35,735 nucleotides of DNA from positions 1 to 35,735 of the forward strand of contig SVNQ01000022.1 in the NCBI GenBank assembly GCA_015066865.1, written 5' to 3'. A program made the translations under genes and the position numbers. Numbering within the stretch: position 1 is the first letter of the stretch; every line of letters begins with the position of its first letter. This document shows, one piece after another, positions 16,948 to 25,980 of this stretch. Source of the DNA: Ruminococcus sp. Lineage in GTDB: Bacteria > Bacillota > Clostridia > Oscillospirales > Ruminococcaceae. Below the pieces are notes generated by a model, which was not told the DNA's origin, made no database searches, and was given only the letters and a program-made list of their open reading frames with translations.

Positions 16948-17690
16948 CCACCGGTAAATTCCGGGAATACCCCTTGATCGGGTGCATAAAGCCCTTGTTC
17001 GAGCAGCTTGGGGATACGCCACTGACCACCGTGCGCATGACCAGACAGCACGAGATCAATGCCTGTCGTGTATTTTTCACATTCGGCGGTGATTACTTCA
17101 AACTGTTCGGGCTGATGTGCGAGAAGAATATTGTATTTGTCTTTATCCAGTGATTGGCAGCATGTCTCAAGCTGGTCGGGATTATCATATGCGTTTATGA
17201 CACCGCAAAGCCGAAGATCCTGATCATTTACCGTAATATCTATATACTCTCCGTGGAGTACGGGGATTTCAAGTGCTTCTACCGCAGCATAAAACGCCTC
17301 TGTATCCTCGCGCATCACCTCGTGATTTCCGGAAGCATAAGCACAGGGATAGACTTCCTGCGTCATTTTCATGAGCTGCAGCGCATGTTCCGTTCCGCCT
17401 TGAAAGTCTATGACATCGCCGCCGAACAGGACGATATCCGGCTGTTCTGCCTGAATTTTCGTCCATATTCCGGATTGATCATCCCCACCGTAGGTGCAGT
17501 TATGCAGATCGGAGATGAAAACAATGCGTACAGGTTTTGTGAGTTTGTCCGAAATAATGGTGTAGTGTTCGATTTTCAGCGCATTTCCGAATGCGTTCAT
17601 AATGATATTCAACAGTATCACTGCAAACAAAATAATCAGTTTTAGTTTGGTTTTCTTTTTCATCATTGCTATGATTCCTTCATTTTTCAT
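16818..17690 (-). CDS. Metallophosphoesterase (YkuE-like), membrane-anchored
   Basis: About 290 residues. A membrane anchor near the N-terminus is followed by a calcineurin-like phosphoesterase domain with all metal motifs: SDLHN, GGDVID, GNHE and GHAHGGQW. The end (IFNRPELSVVEI) is typical of the YkuE branch, so the 3' end is genuine. The chosen ATG has GAGGG six bases upstream; ATG pairs about 16 codons into the longest frame (after AAGGA) are possible starts too. The domain should face outward. Substrates in the family include UDP-sugars and lipid-linked compounds; which one applies is unknown. Confidence 0.88.
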   Translation of the reverse strand: MKNEGIIAMMKKKTKLKLIILFAVILLNIIMNAFGNALKIEHYTIISDKLTKPVRIVFISDLHNCTYGGDDQSGIWTKIQAEQPDIVLFGGDVIDFQGGTEHALQLMKMTQEVYPCAYASGNHEVMREDTEAFYAAVEALEIPVLHGEYIDITVNDQDLRLCGVINAYDNPDQLETCCQSLDKDKYNILLAHQPEQFEVITAECEKYTTGIDLVLSGHAHGGQWRIPKLLEQGLYAPDQGVFPEFTGGQREHGGTAQIASRGLAKPLRMIFIPRIFNRPELSVVEISPEG

Positions 17691-17760
17691 ACAGATCCCT
17701 CTAAGGATCATGCATAGCCCTTATTCTTCGCACATCTTTCACAAAGCGATCTATACAAGA

Positions 17761-17790
17761 ATTATACCATAACCGGACGGAGAAAGTCAA
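17761..17790 (-). promoter_or_regulatory. Promoter for the metallophosphoesterase gene
   Basis: On the minus strand TTGACT (17785-17790) and a perfect TATAAT (17761-17766) are separated by 18 bp, about 70 bp before the ATG. Confidence 0.65.
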
Positions 17791-17888
17791 TCATGCAGCC
17801 CGAAAATTGTATTCACCATCCCATCATATTCTGCTTTCCCATATTGACATAGAGTCTTACCGAAAGCAAATCCTTAACCCTAAACCTG

Positions 17889-17929
17889 TAAAAAGCCTGT
17901 ATTCCGTAAAAGGAGATACAGGCTTTTTT
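17889..17929. terminator. Terminator after the giant LRR-dockerin gene
   Basis: A 13-bp stem, AAAAAGCCTGTAT (17890-17902) with ATACAGGCTTTTT (17916-17928), ends in a T-run on either strand. It lies about 55 bp after the dockerin stop codon. Positions 17930-17984 and 17791-17888 show no gene. Confidence 0.85.
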
Positions 17930-17984
17930 ACATGCTATATCACTATGCGAAAGAAATGATCCGCATTTTGGTACAAGCTTGGAA

Positions 17985-20900
17985 TTATGCTGCGCCCAGC
18001 ACCTCATCCCATGTAATATCCTTGCCGGAACCAGATTGTGCAGCGTATACGAGAATTGCGGCTGCATCCGTTGCATCAAGTGACGAATCGGCTGCTGTGC
18101 CGTTTACATCTGCAAGGAAATGTGCAAACGCTTCTTTCTGCGTATCGGTATCGGAGTAGAGATGCGATTCTGTTCCTGCTCCGGCGGCAGCTGCATATAC
18201 AAGAATCTGTGCAGCGTCAACCGCATCCACGGAACCGTCAAGATTTGCATCGCCCTTGACTCCGACATAGAGGCTGCAGGCTTCTTCAAAGGTCTGCGTG
18301 CCGAATTCGTCCGATATTTCCAATGTCAGCAAGTATTCAAATCCGCCTTCCTTATAGATCTTGGTGGGAGACATGCCGCTGACGCTTACATTGTCGAAAT
18401 TCTCCAACGCTTCACCACTTTCAGAAACAACACCGTCAGAATCAACTGCAAAACGTGTGATGCCTGCAATCAGATCTTCTGCCCTAAATTCCGCTTCATC
18501 ATGCGAGAAGTAAAACTGCGGTGCCTTAGTTACTACCACATATTCGTAACGTGTTACAGTTGTGGTTTCCGATGAAGGCGGTGTGTTCTCGGTAGAAGTT
18601 GTCGTGGAGGATTCAGTTGTTGTAGTGGAAGAGGAGGACGTGGTAGTATCGGATGTCGTGGTTGTTGTTGTTTCAGATGTGGTTGTCGTTGTGGATGTAG
18701 TAGTACTGCTTGTTGTGGTCGGTTTTGCAGTTGTGGTGGTTGTCGTTGTGCTGCTTGTTGTGGTCGGCTTTGCAGTTGTGGTGGTTGTCGTTGTGCTGCT
18801 TGTTGTGGTCGGCTTTGCAGTTGTGGTGGTTGTCGTTGTACTGCTTGTTGTGGTCGGCTTTGCAGTTGTGGTGGTTGTTGTCGTGCTGCTTGTCGTGGTT
18901 GGCTTTGCGGTTGTGGTAGTTGTTGTTGTACTGCTTGTTGTGGTCGGCTTTGCAGTTGTGGTGGTTGTTGTCGTGCTGCTTGTCGTGGTTGGCTTTGCGG
19001 TTGTGGTGGTTGTTGTCGTGCTGCTTGTTGTGGTCGGCTTTGCAGTTGTGGTGGTTGTCGTTGTACTGCTTGTTGTGGTCGGCTTTGCAGTTGTGGTAGT
19101 TGTTGTTGTGCTGCTTGTCGTGGTTGGCTTTGCAGTTGTGGTAGTTGTTGTTGTGCTGCTTGTCGTGGTTGGCTTTGCAGTTGTGGTGGTTGTCGTTGTA
19201 CTGCTTGTTGTGGTTGGCTTTGCGGTTGTGGTGGTTGTCGTTGTGCTGCTTGTCGTGGTTGGCTTTGCAGATGTGGTTGTGGATGTAGTAGTACTGCTTG
19301 TCGTGGTCGGCTTTGCAGTTGTGGTGGTGGTTGTCGTAGTACTGCTTGTCGTGGTTGGCTTTGCAGTTGTGGTGGTGGTTGTCGTTGTTGCAGATGTGGT
19401 TGTGGATGTAGTAGTACTGCTTGTTGTGGTCGGCTTTGCGGTTGTGGTGGTGGTAGTCGTAGTACTGCTTGTCGTGGTCGGCTTTGCAGTTGTGGTGGTG
19501 GTTGTCGTTGTTGCAGATGTGGTTGTGGATGTAGTAGTACTGCTTGTTGTAGTTGGCTTTGCGGTCGTTGTGGTGGTAGTCGTAGTACTGCTTGTTGTAG
19601 TTGGCTTTGCGGTCGTTGTGGTGGTAGTCGTAGTACTGCTTGTTGTGGTTGGCTTTGCGGTCGTTGTGGTGGTAGTCGTAGTACTGCTTGTTGTAGTTGG
19701 CTTTGCAGTCGTTGTGGTGGTAGTCGTAGTACTGCTTGTTGTGGTCGGCTTTGCGGTCGTTGTGGTGGTAGTCGTAGTACTGCTTGTTGTGGTCGGCTTT
19801 GCAGTTGTTGTGGTCGTAGTTGTTGTCGCAGATGTGGTTGTGGATGTGGTAGTGCTGCTTGTTGTGGTTGGCTGTGTGCTTGTGGAAGTAGTCGTATCGG
19901 AAGTGGTTGTGGTGGTCGTAGTTGTTGTGGTGGTTGTGGTGGTTGTGGTGGTCGTAGTTGTTGTGGTGGTTGCCTGTGCCTCAACGATTACTACACCTGT
20001 TACTTCCTGATAATTGTCAGCATCTTCGGGAGTGAACTGCCATTCCAGATGGTTAGTGCCCCCGATCAGACCGTCAACAAGATTGGTCAGCCACCGAATC
20101 ACGCCGCTGATGATGCTTTCAAAGCCGATTTCGGGGAGTGCATCGCCCTCGGTATATTCGCCTTCGGGGATGATGGGCGTTACTTCGGGAACTGCGGGCT
20201 TTACTTCCACAGGAATGGTCACATAGAGGGCAACGGCTGAACCCTCCACAATTGTATAGCCCTCAACGCCGGAATAATCGTAATTGTCTGCGTCCGTAGG
20301 AATCATCTCAACCATATAGCCATCGTTCTTTACCGTAGGAACGGTATTCGGTGAAAACCATCGCCAGCCTTCCACGGAAAGTTCACTCTCGCCGAGCGTC
20401 TGTCCATAGGTCAGCGAACTTGCAGAAGGAATTTCCACAACGGGGATCGCCTTTTCGATCGTCCAATCCGCTGTTACTGTACCAACGGTATTACCGTCGC
20501 CTTCGACGAAAACTGTGTATGTACCCGCATCCGTTCCGGTATTGCCGCTCACATTGTAGTATTTGCTCGGCAGTATCAATCCCTCAAGACGTACAATAAA
20601 ATACTGTCTCTGTTCCGTGCCGTTGTAGTACAGGGGCTCCCCAACTTCAATCGTTGCATCACTGATGTCAAGCGGATTGATCCTGAACGTTACGGTCAAT
20701 TCTCCGGTGTAAAATTCACCGACAGCCGTAATGGTTGCGGTTGCCTCACCGACATTGATGTTGTTCAAATAAACAATGGTGTAATCCTCATCCTCAGTCA
20801 GTATTATTTCGCCGCAGAACACGTTGATCTGTTCGATCGGTGAGCCCCCTGCATAGTTGTACGACTCCTTGCAGGAAACCATGTCTTGCGTCAGCTCACA

Positions 20901-23900
20901 GGAAATGGGGATCAGCATAAATTCCTCGGTTTCGCCATTGCCCAGATCATAGGTGTAGGATATTTCCATTGACGGATCTATGATCGTCAGCATGCTGCCG
21001 TCCGTCGTTGCATTGTTCCATCGGGATGCCTTTGTTTCATCAAAATCGGGCAGCGTGGAAAGATCGAATTTGCCGCCAATCAGTTCAATTTCATAAGTGT
21101 TATCATAGCAGCAATAGTCGGTCAGTTCCGTATTTGCACCCAAATCAAGCGAAGTCAGATGATTATTCTCACATGCCATATATTTAAGTGCCGTGTTCTT
21201 GCTCAGATCAAGTGTTGTCAGTGCATTGGAAGAGCAGTCAAGGAATTTCAGTGCAGTGTTGTTCTGCAAATTGAGAACGGACAGTTTGTTTTCAAAGCAG
21301 TCCAGATTGCGCAGATTCGGATTGCTGCTGACATCCAGTTCTTCCAGATTGTTTGTACTGCAGTCCAGATTTTCCAGAAGCGTATTCTTGCTCACATCCA
21401 GACTTGTCAGATGATTGGTATGGCATCCCAACTGGTTCAGTGCTGTGTTATGGTCGACAAACAAATGATTCAGCTCGTTTTCGTTGCATCGCAGTTGGGT
21501 CAATGCAGCATTCCAGCTCGTATTCAGACTTGTCAACAGATTGGAACTGCATTCCAGAACAATCAGTTTTCTGTTCAGAGTCAAGTCTATCTCTGTGATC
21601 TTGTTGTCGTTGAAGTACAGATGGGTCAGTGCTGTGTTATAAAACAACTCCAGACTTGTCAGCTCATTGGAACTGCAATCGAGCATGGTCAGATTATGAA
21701 AATACTCCACGCCCTTCAGATCAGCAATGCCCATTCCGTTGACATGGATCTCCTCCACCGCTTCTATCTCATCCATCGTCAGTCGATGATCTCCCGTCAG
21801 GTCAATATTCTCCTCCACATAGCTGCGAAAGATCGGATCGGGGAAGTTGGTTTCATCAATGGCAATATATTCCAGATTGGTCACGCTGATATTGCCGGAA
21901 GTCTCAAAGTTGCCTCTCTCCAGATTTCCGTAGTCCGCCGTCCAGGCAAAGAAGTTCGTGCTATTGGAAGTCGTATCAAATTCACAGGCCAAGCTCCATG
22001 TGATGGGAAGTTCGGTCGTGCCGTCCTCTGCTTCGACTGCGATGGTCTTCGGCAGCAATTCCATGACGTCCTCCGCATTCTCATAGAAGCTCGTCAGCAC
22101 CATGTCCTCCGGCGGCGTCAGGCTTGTGATAACTGCCCTTGGGGTGGTCATAAATTCCTTCGTCAGCGTCAGTGTACCGTCCTCGTTCAGTTCTGAATCA
22201 AATCCGCTAACATTAATATATTTGAAAAATCTATGGTTGCTGTCGGGAGTCAGAACGACCGTTGCTGTGTAGTCCGTATAGTACCGGAATGCTGTATCGG
22301 CAGGAGACCAGTTGATCTCTGCTGTGCAGTATTCGCCGACTTCCACGGACTGCTGCGGAATGCCGCCTACTTCGGGTGGGGTGACTTCCACGGACACTTC
22401 CTCGATCTCTGCCGGATCAATTGTGAAATCCACCGTGGCCTGACCTGTATACAAGCCCATGCCGGTGATCGTTGCGCTTGCTGTGCCTGCGTTGACATTG
22501 TTCAGATAAGAAATAGTGTAATCCTCATTCAAGGTCAGATAATCATCATTCATCTTGACAATCACTCGCGGCTCGCAAGGCTGCCCCGTATAGACCGACA
22601 TGTCGATGAATTCGATCATAGCCCCCGACAGTGTACAGGAAACCGGTCTCAACGTGAAAACGGCAGTATGGTTGTTGCCGCAGTCATAAGAATAGGTGAC
22701 ACTCTGTCTTGGTTCAGGCAGAGTCAGAATCGTGCCGTTGAGTACTGCTTTTGTCCAGCCGCTTGCCTTTTCAAGTGCAAAGCAGTCGGGCAGTGTGGAA
22801 ACATCGAATGTACTGTTTTCAAGGTCAATATCATATTGATTGCCCGTAGTGGAAATAGTGCTCAGTGCCATGTTTTTGCTCAGATCCAGACCGGTCAGAC
22901 GGTTGTAGCCGCAATACAACATTTGCAGTGCGGTATTTTGGGTAACATCCAACTTTGTCAGTTTGTTGTTCTCACAGTGCAGGGATTTCAGCAATGTGTT
23001 ATGGCTGACATCCAGACTTCCCAGCTCATTGTCCATGCAGTTCATCCGTACCAATGCTGTATTTTGAGAAACATCAAGGCTTATCAGCCGGTTGTATTCA
23101 CAGTTCAGCTCTGTCAATGCGGTGTTGCGGCTGACATCAAGCTTTGTCAAGTGATTGGAGGTTACGCTAAGCGTTTCCAGTGCCGTATTCTTGCTGACAT
23201 CAATACTTACCAGATGATTGTAGCCGCAGTCAAGAACTGTCAGTGCCGTGAAATACTGCACACCTGTCAGGTCAGAAATCTCCTTGAAGGAAACATTCAT
23301 CTCCCGCACATGTGCAATTTCCTGCGCAGAGAGGAAACCGTCTTTATCCTCATCAAATTCGTCGCCCACATAGGTGCGGAAGATTTCATCGGGGAAGTTT
23401 TCCGCATTGATCGCGATGCCGCCAGCTGTGAAAGAAATGGAACTCGTGAAATGATACAGATCATCCACCAAATAGGTGTAGGAAGCCTTGCCTTCCCCAT
23501 CGGTGAGGAGGAGATATTCGCCGTCCATGCTCAGCTCGCATCCGTTAAGCAGAATCACCCTATCGGATTCAATGCCGTAATCCGCAAGCCGGATCACAGG
23601 ATTTTCAGCGGTAAAGGTTCCCATGGAATTAGACTCACAACTCATAAGAGCCCTTGCAGCATTGACAGCAAGCAGGGGGTTGTTGCTGCATGTCAGATAA
23701 TTCAGTTTTGTATTTTGTGTCAGATCCAGCGTATTCAGCTGATTGGAGGAACAGTCGATGTCGCTCAATGCAGTATTTTTGCTCAGATCCAGACTTGTCA
23801 GTTGGTTTTCATTGCAGAAAAGGATGCGAAGTGCCGTGTTTTTGCTCAGGTCTAAACTTTTGATCTGATTCTGGCTGCAGTTAAGAAATTCCAGCTTCGT

Positions 23901-25079
23901 GCAGCTGCTGACATCCAGACTTGTAAGATTACTGTTCGAACAAGCAAGGTTGATCAAATTGATGTTCTTGCTCAGATCAAGACTTGACAGCAGGTTATTG
24001 TTGCACGTCAGCTCCTCAAGATTCGTGAAATACGAAATACCCTTCAGGTTGGAAGCACCCATGATGACGATGGACTTCGCTGCAGCGATCTCGTCCGCAC
24101 TCAGAATGTCATCATCCGTTGTGTCAAATTCCTCATCCACATAGCTGCGCAGGGAATAGTCGGGGAAAATCGTTGCGTTGATCGGAACACCGAACGAAAT
24201 CGTACAGTCCATGGTCAAGCCGTCGAGGACTGTGTAGGTGTAGGTCACCGCACCAAGCGTGTTTTCCGGAACGATCGCACCGTCCACGATTTCAGCGCCG
24301 GTGAGGTTTGAAATCTTCGCTTCTTCAATGCCGTACTGCGCAAGCTCCACCGAATCCTCCAGTGTGACAACTGCAAGCAAGGGGGACAGATCAACATCCC
24401 TGAAGCCCGCACCTGCTTTGACGGAAAGGAGGGGATTGTTCCTGCCGTCCAGATCTTCCAATGCGGTGCATTCGCTGACATCAAGGGAGGTCAGACTGTT
24501 ATTGCTGCAGTCCAGATTTTCCAATGCCGTACAGCCGCTGACATTGAGGGTAGTCAGGCTGTTATTGCTGCACTCCAGCCAATACAGCGCTGTGCAGCCG
24601 CTGACATTGAGGGATGTCAGTGGATTTGTGTCGCAGTGCAGACTACGCAGTTTTGTGCTGCCGCTGACATCAAGCGTCGTCAGGGCGTTGTGATTGCAGT
24701 CGAGAGACTCCAGTTTTGTACAGGCGCTCACATCAAGGGCGGTCAGGGCGTTGTCGTAACATTTCAGATTCCTCAGTTCTGTGAAATATTCCACACCCTT
24801 CAGGCTTTCAACGCCCTGATGGATGATGCTGATTTCCGAAACCAGCTCAATTTCATAGGGTGACAGAATGCCATCATCATCCGTAGTGTCAAATTTCTCG
24901 TCCACATAGCTGCGGAACTGCGCATCGGGGAAGTTTTGCGCATCAATGGCAACCGCCTCCTGTGCCGCCGAAACGTGCAGGCGGGAATCGAATGTTCCCT
25001 GCGGAAGCTGCAGCAGCATCGTACCGCACATTGCCAGTGATGCTGTAAACGCCAGTATTCTTTTAAATCTGCTTCTCAT
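17985..25079 (-). CDS. Giant secreted leucine-rich-repeat protein with Thr-rich linker and C-terminal dockerin
   Basis: 2364 residues. A signal peptide (1-38, cleavage after HVSA) is followed by four LRR blocks starting near residues 45, 301, 556 and 1075. Each opens with a conserved [IN]xxxFPDxxxRSYV cap and an EF-hand-like acidic loop (best in block 3, DEDKDGFLSAQE). Repeats are 21 residues long (L-D-V-S-x-N-T-x-L pattern). Ig-like domains of the YTG...DYT..YLNN..AGTA type follow blocks 3 and 4 (about 813-895 and 1393-1466), then MBG-like domains (about 1470-1690). Residues about 1700-2175 are a Thr-rich linker. A short beta-rich module precedes the dockerin (about 2271-2364), whose first loop is canonical DANLDGSVDAVD. 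It probably binds a cohesin on a cellulosome-like scaffold and presents the LRRs as adhesin or sensor. GGAGG precedes the ATG, which overlaps the TetR stop by 4 bp. Confidence 0.93.
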   Translation of the reverse strand: MRSRFKRILAFTASLAMCGTMLLQLPQGTFDSRLHVSAAQEAVAIDAQNFPDAQFRSYVDEKFDTTDDDGILSPYEIELVSEISIIHQGVESLKGVEYFTELRNLKCYDNALTALDVSACTKLESLDCNHNALTTLDVSGSTKLRSLHCDTNPLTSLNVSGCTALYWLECSNNSLTTLNVSGCTALENLDCSNNSLTSLDVSECTALEDLDGRNNPLLSVKAGAGFRDVDLSPLLAVVTLEDSVELAQYGIEEAKISNLTGAEIVDGAIVPENTLGAVTYTYTVLDGLTMDCTISFGVPINATIFPDYSLRSYVDEEFDTTDDDILSADEIAAAKSIVIMGASNLKGISYFTNLEELTCNNNLLSSLDLSKNINLINLACSNSNLTSLDVSSCTKLEFLNCSQNQIKSLDLSKNTALRILFCNENQLTSLDLSKNTALSDIDCSSNQLNTLDLTQNTKLNYLTCSNNPLLAVNAARALMSCESNSMGTFTAENPVIRLADYGIESDRVILLNGCELSMDGEYLLLTDGEGKASYTYLVDDLYHFTSSISFTAGGIAINAENFPDEIFRTYVGDEFDEDKDGFLSAQEIAHVREMNVSFKEISDLTGVQYFTALTVLDCGYNHLVSIDVSKNTALETLSVTSNHLTKLDVSRNTALTELNCEYNRLISLDVSQNTALVRMNCMDNELGSLDVSHNTLLKSLHCENNKLTKLDVTQNTALQMLYCGYNRLTGLDLSKNMALSTISTTGNQYDIDLENSTFDVSTLPDCFALEKASGWTKAVLNGTILTLPEPRQSVTYSYDCGNNHTAVFTLRPVSCTLSGAMIEFIDMSVYTGQPCEPRVIVKMNDDYLTLNEDYTISYLNNVNAGTASATITGMGLYTGQATVDFTIDPAEIEEVSVEVTPPEVGGIPQQSVEVGEYCTAEINWSPADTAFRYYTDYTATVVLTPDSNHRFFKYINVSGFDSELNEDGTLTLTKEFMTTPRAVITSLTPPEDMVLTSFYENAEDVMELLPKTIAVEAEDGTTELPITWSLACEFDTTSNSTNFFAWTADYGNLERGNFETSGNISVTNLEYIAIDETNFPDPIFRSYVEENIDLTGDHRLTMDEIEAVEEIHVNGMGIADLKGVEYFHNLTMLDCSSNELTSLELFYNTALTHLYFNDNKITEIDLTLNRKLIVLECSSNLLTSLNTSWNAALTQLRCNENELNHLFVDHNTALNQLGCHTNHLTSLDVSKNTLLENLDCSTNNLEELDVSSNPNLRNLDCFENKLSVLNLQNNTALKFLDCSSNALTTLDLSKNTALKYMACENNHLTSLDLGANTELTDYCCYDNTYEIELIGGKFDLSTLPDFDETKASRWNNATTDGSMLTIIDPSMEISYTYDLGNGETEEFMLIPISCELTQDMVSCKESYNYAGGSPIEQINVFCGEIILTEDEDYTIVYLNNINVGEATATITAVGEFYTGELTVTFRINPLDISDATIEVGEPLYYNGTEQRQYFIVRLEGLILPSKYYNVSGNTGTDAGTYTVFVEGDGNTVGTVTADWTIEKAIPVVEIPSASSLTYGQTLGESELSVEGWRWFSPNTVPTVKNDGYMVEMIPTDADNYDYSGVEGYTIVEGSAVALYVTIPVEVKPAVPEVTPIIPEGEYTEGDALPEIGFESIISGVIRWLTNLVDGLIGGTNHLEWQFTPEDADNYQEVTGVVIVEAQATTTTTTTTTTTTTTTTTTTTTTTSDTTTSTSTQPTTTSSTTTSTTTSATTTTTTTTAKPTTTSSTTTTTTTTAKPTTTSSTTTTTTTTAKPTTTSSTTTTTTTTAKPTTTSSTTTTTTTTAKPTTTSSTTTTTTTTAKPTTTSSTTTSTTTSATTTTTTTTAKPTTTSSTTTTTTTTAKPTTTSSTTTSTTTSATTTTTTTTAKPTTTSSTTTTTTTTAKPTTTSSTTTSTTTSAKPTTTSSTTTTTTTAKPTTTSSTTTTTTTAKPTTTSSTTTTTTTAKPTTTSSTTTTTTTAKPTTTSSTTTTTTTAKPTTTSSTTTTTTTAKPTTTSSTTTTTTTAKPTTTSSTTTTTTTAKPTTTSSTTTTTTTAKPTTTSSTTTTTTTAKPTTTSSTTTTTTTAKPTTTSSTTTTTTTAKPTTTSSTTTSTTTTTSETTTTTTSDTTTSSSSTTTTESSTTTSTENTPPSSETTTVTRYEYVVVTKAPQFYFSHDEAEFRAEDLIAGITRFAVDSDGVVSESGEALENFDNVSVSGMSPTKIYKEGGFEYLLTLEISDEFGTQTFEEACSLYVGVKGDANLDGSVDAVDAAQILVYAAAAGAGTESHLYSDTDTQKEAFAHFLADVNGTAADSSLDATDAAAILVYAAQSGSGKDITWDEVLGAA
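18700..19850 (-). repeat. Tandem 45/48-bp repeats coding the Thr-rich linker
   Basis: I count 23 copies of an AKPTTTSS unit, separated by Thr runs. The units nearest the dockerin are 15 residues (45 bp); those nearer the N-terminus are mostly 16 residues (48 bp), some carrying a TTTSTTTSA insert. The wider low-complexity tract runs from about 18580 to 19985. Synonymous third positions vary between units (GTT/GTC/GTA/GTG on the plus strand), so many copies are not recent exact duplicates. The tract gives long stop-free frames on both strands that are not genes. Confidence 0.9.
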
Positions 25080-25810
25080 ATGGTTTCCTCCTTTTTGGAT
25101 GTCGTTTTGCGTTTGCTCTGTCTTGCGTTTTCAACCGCCTGCCAGTTCACGGCGGTAATGTAATCCTGAAAGTCCCAAAGGATCCGCCTCCCAAGACTTC
25201 TGTAATCCATGGCAATGATCTTTTCGATCTTCTGATTGCGCAGCGCTTCCGGAACATTGTACAGCCGCATGGCGGCATCGAGTCCGCAGGCAATGCGCAT
25301 ATCAAGGCTGACACTCCCCTGCCCTGCCGATGAGAACATACCATATTCTATGGCGGAGTACAGGTTCTCCATAACGATAAACTGTTCATCCGTCCAGTCG
25401 GGGTTGAACTCAGAAAAGATCTGCTTTGTCTTGCGCACATCATTCTCACGGATGACCGCAAGGGGCATTGGGTAAGTATAGGCGGACAGGTAGATATCCC
25501 GCATGGCTTCGTTCTCCTCGGCGACCGCTGCCATCGTGGCAAATTCGACGCACAGAGCCAGCAGCGGTGACTTGTCCTCCTGCTCAAGCAGGTCGATCAG
25601 CCGCCACTGAAAGCCGCAGAGCTCTTTGACAAATGCCGTGAGCAGATGCTCCTTTGTCGGGTAGTGAAAGTTGATGTTCCCCGTGCTGATGCCAAGTTCT
25701 TTGGCGATGGAGAGTTTGTCGGTTGCGGTATATCCATTCTCCATAAATCGCTTCGAAACTAATTGTATCACCATCTCTTTTGTCGGACGGTTTCTTGCTC
25801 CTCGTGCGAT
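25076..25810 (-). CDS. TetR-family transcriptional regulator with apparent ATC start
   Basis: The helix-turn-helix (AKELGISTGNINFHYPTKE) and TetR fold are clear, followed by a helical ligand-binding domain with no recognised ligand. The first ATG in frame (25774) has no ribosome binding site and cuts off the basic N-terminus (ARGARNRPTKE). Reading upstream, an ATC codon at 25808-25810 sits exactly 8 nt after a perfect AAGGAGG (25819-25825), where related proteins begin Met-Ala-Arg. I therefore place the start there (244 residues; 232 from the ATG). Its stop overlaps the start of the giant LRR gene (ATGA), so it is co-transcribed with and probably controls that gene. Confidence 0.85.
   Translation of the reverse strand: MARGARNRPTKEMVIQLVSKRFMENGYTATDKLSIAKELGISTGNINFHYPTKEHLLTAFVKELCGFQWRLIDLLEQEDKSPLLALCVEFATMAAVAEENEAMRDIYLSAYTYPMPLAVIRENDVRKTKQIFSEFNPDWTDEQFIVMENLYSAIEYGMFSSAGQGSVSLDMRIACGLDAAMRLYNVPEALRNQKIEKIIAMDYRSLGRRILWDFQDYITAVNWQAVENARQSKRKTTSKKEETI
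25750..25762. promoter_or_regulatory. Second TetR-operator-like palindrome, inside the regulator's coding region
   Basis: GCTTCGAAACTAA repeats 12 of 14 bases of the palindrome at 25892-25905 in the opposite direction, within early codons of the TetR gene. The two centres are about 143 bp apart. It may be an auxiliary operator, or chance conservation of codons. Confidence 0.4.
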
Positions 25811-25862
25811 AGGAATCGCCTCCTTCCAAGTTTTTTAACAAAAATTTGAAAATCCTGCCTTT

Positions 25863-25891
25863 ATTATACAGGAAATCCCACAACTTGTCAA
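25863..25891 (-). promoter_or_regulatory. Consensus promoter for the TetR-LRR operon
   Basis: On the minus strand TTGACA (25886-25891) and TATAAT (25863-25868) are perfect, with a 17-bp spacer. About 45 bp separate the start site from the proposed ATC start. A strong promoter directly abutted by a palindrome is what a repressible unit would show. Confidence 0.85.
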
Positions 25892-25905
25892 TAGTTTCGA
25901 AGCTA
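25892..25905. promoter_or_regulatory. Candidate TetR operator touching the -35 box
   Basis: TAGTTTCGAAGCTA is a 14-bp palindrome with one mismatched pair (TAGnTTCGAAnCTA), starting at the base after the -35 hexamer. Its size and place fit a TetR-family operator for autorepression. Confidence 0.6.
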
Positions 25906-25980
25906 ATTTGGAAGAATTATACAATGCAATCAGGATTACAGAAAGCACGCCAAAAACGACCAGCTTTTTTTGATGGAATA

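Noticed and set aside
18562..20010. Long plus-strand Val-rich frame and minus-strand Gln/Pro-rich frame (about 480 codons each)
   Set aside because: They are shadows of the 45/48-bp repeats of the Thr linker. A period divisible by three without stops opens several frames; they lack starts, signals and domains.
21159..23855. Plus-strand frames of 345 and 540 codons opposite the LRR blocks
   Set aside because: They mirror the LRR repeats in antisense, are rich in Cys/Gln/His without a fold, and lie inside a convincing minus-strand gene.
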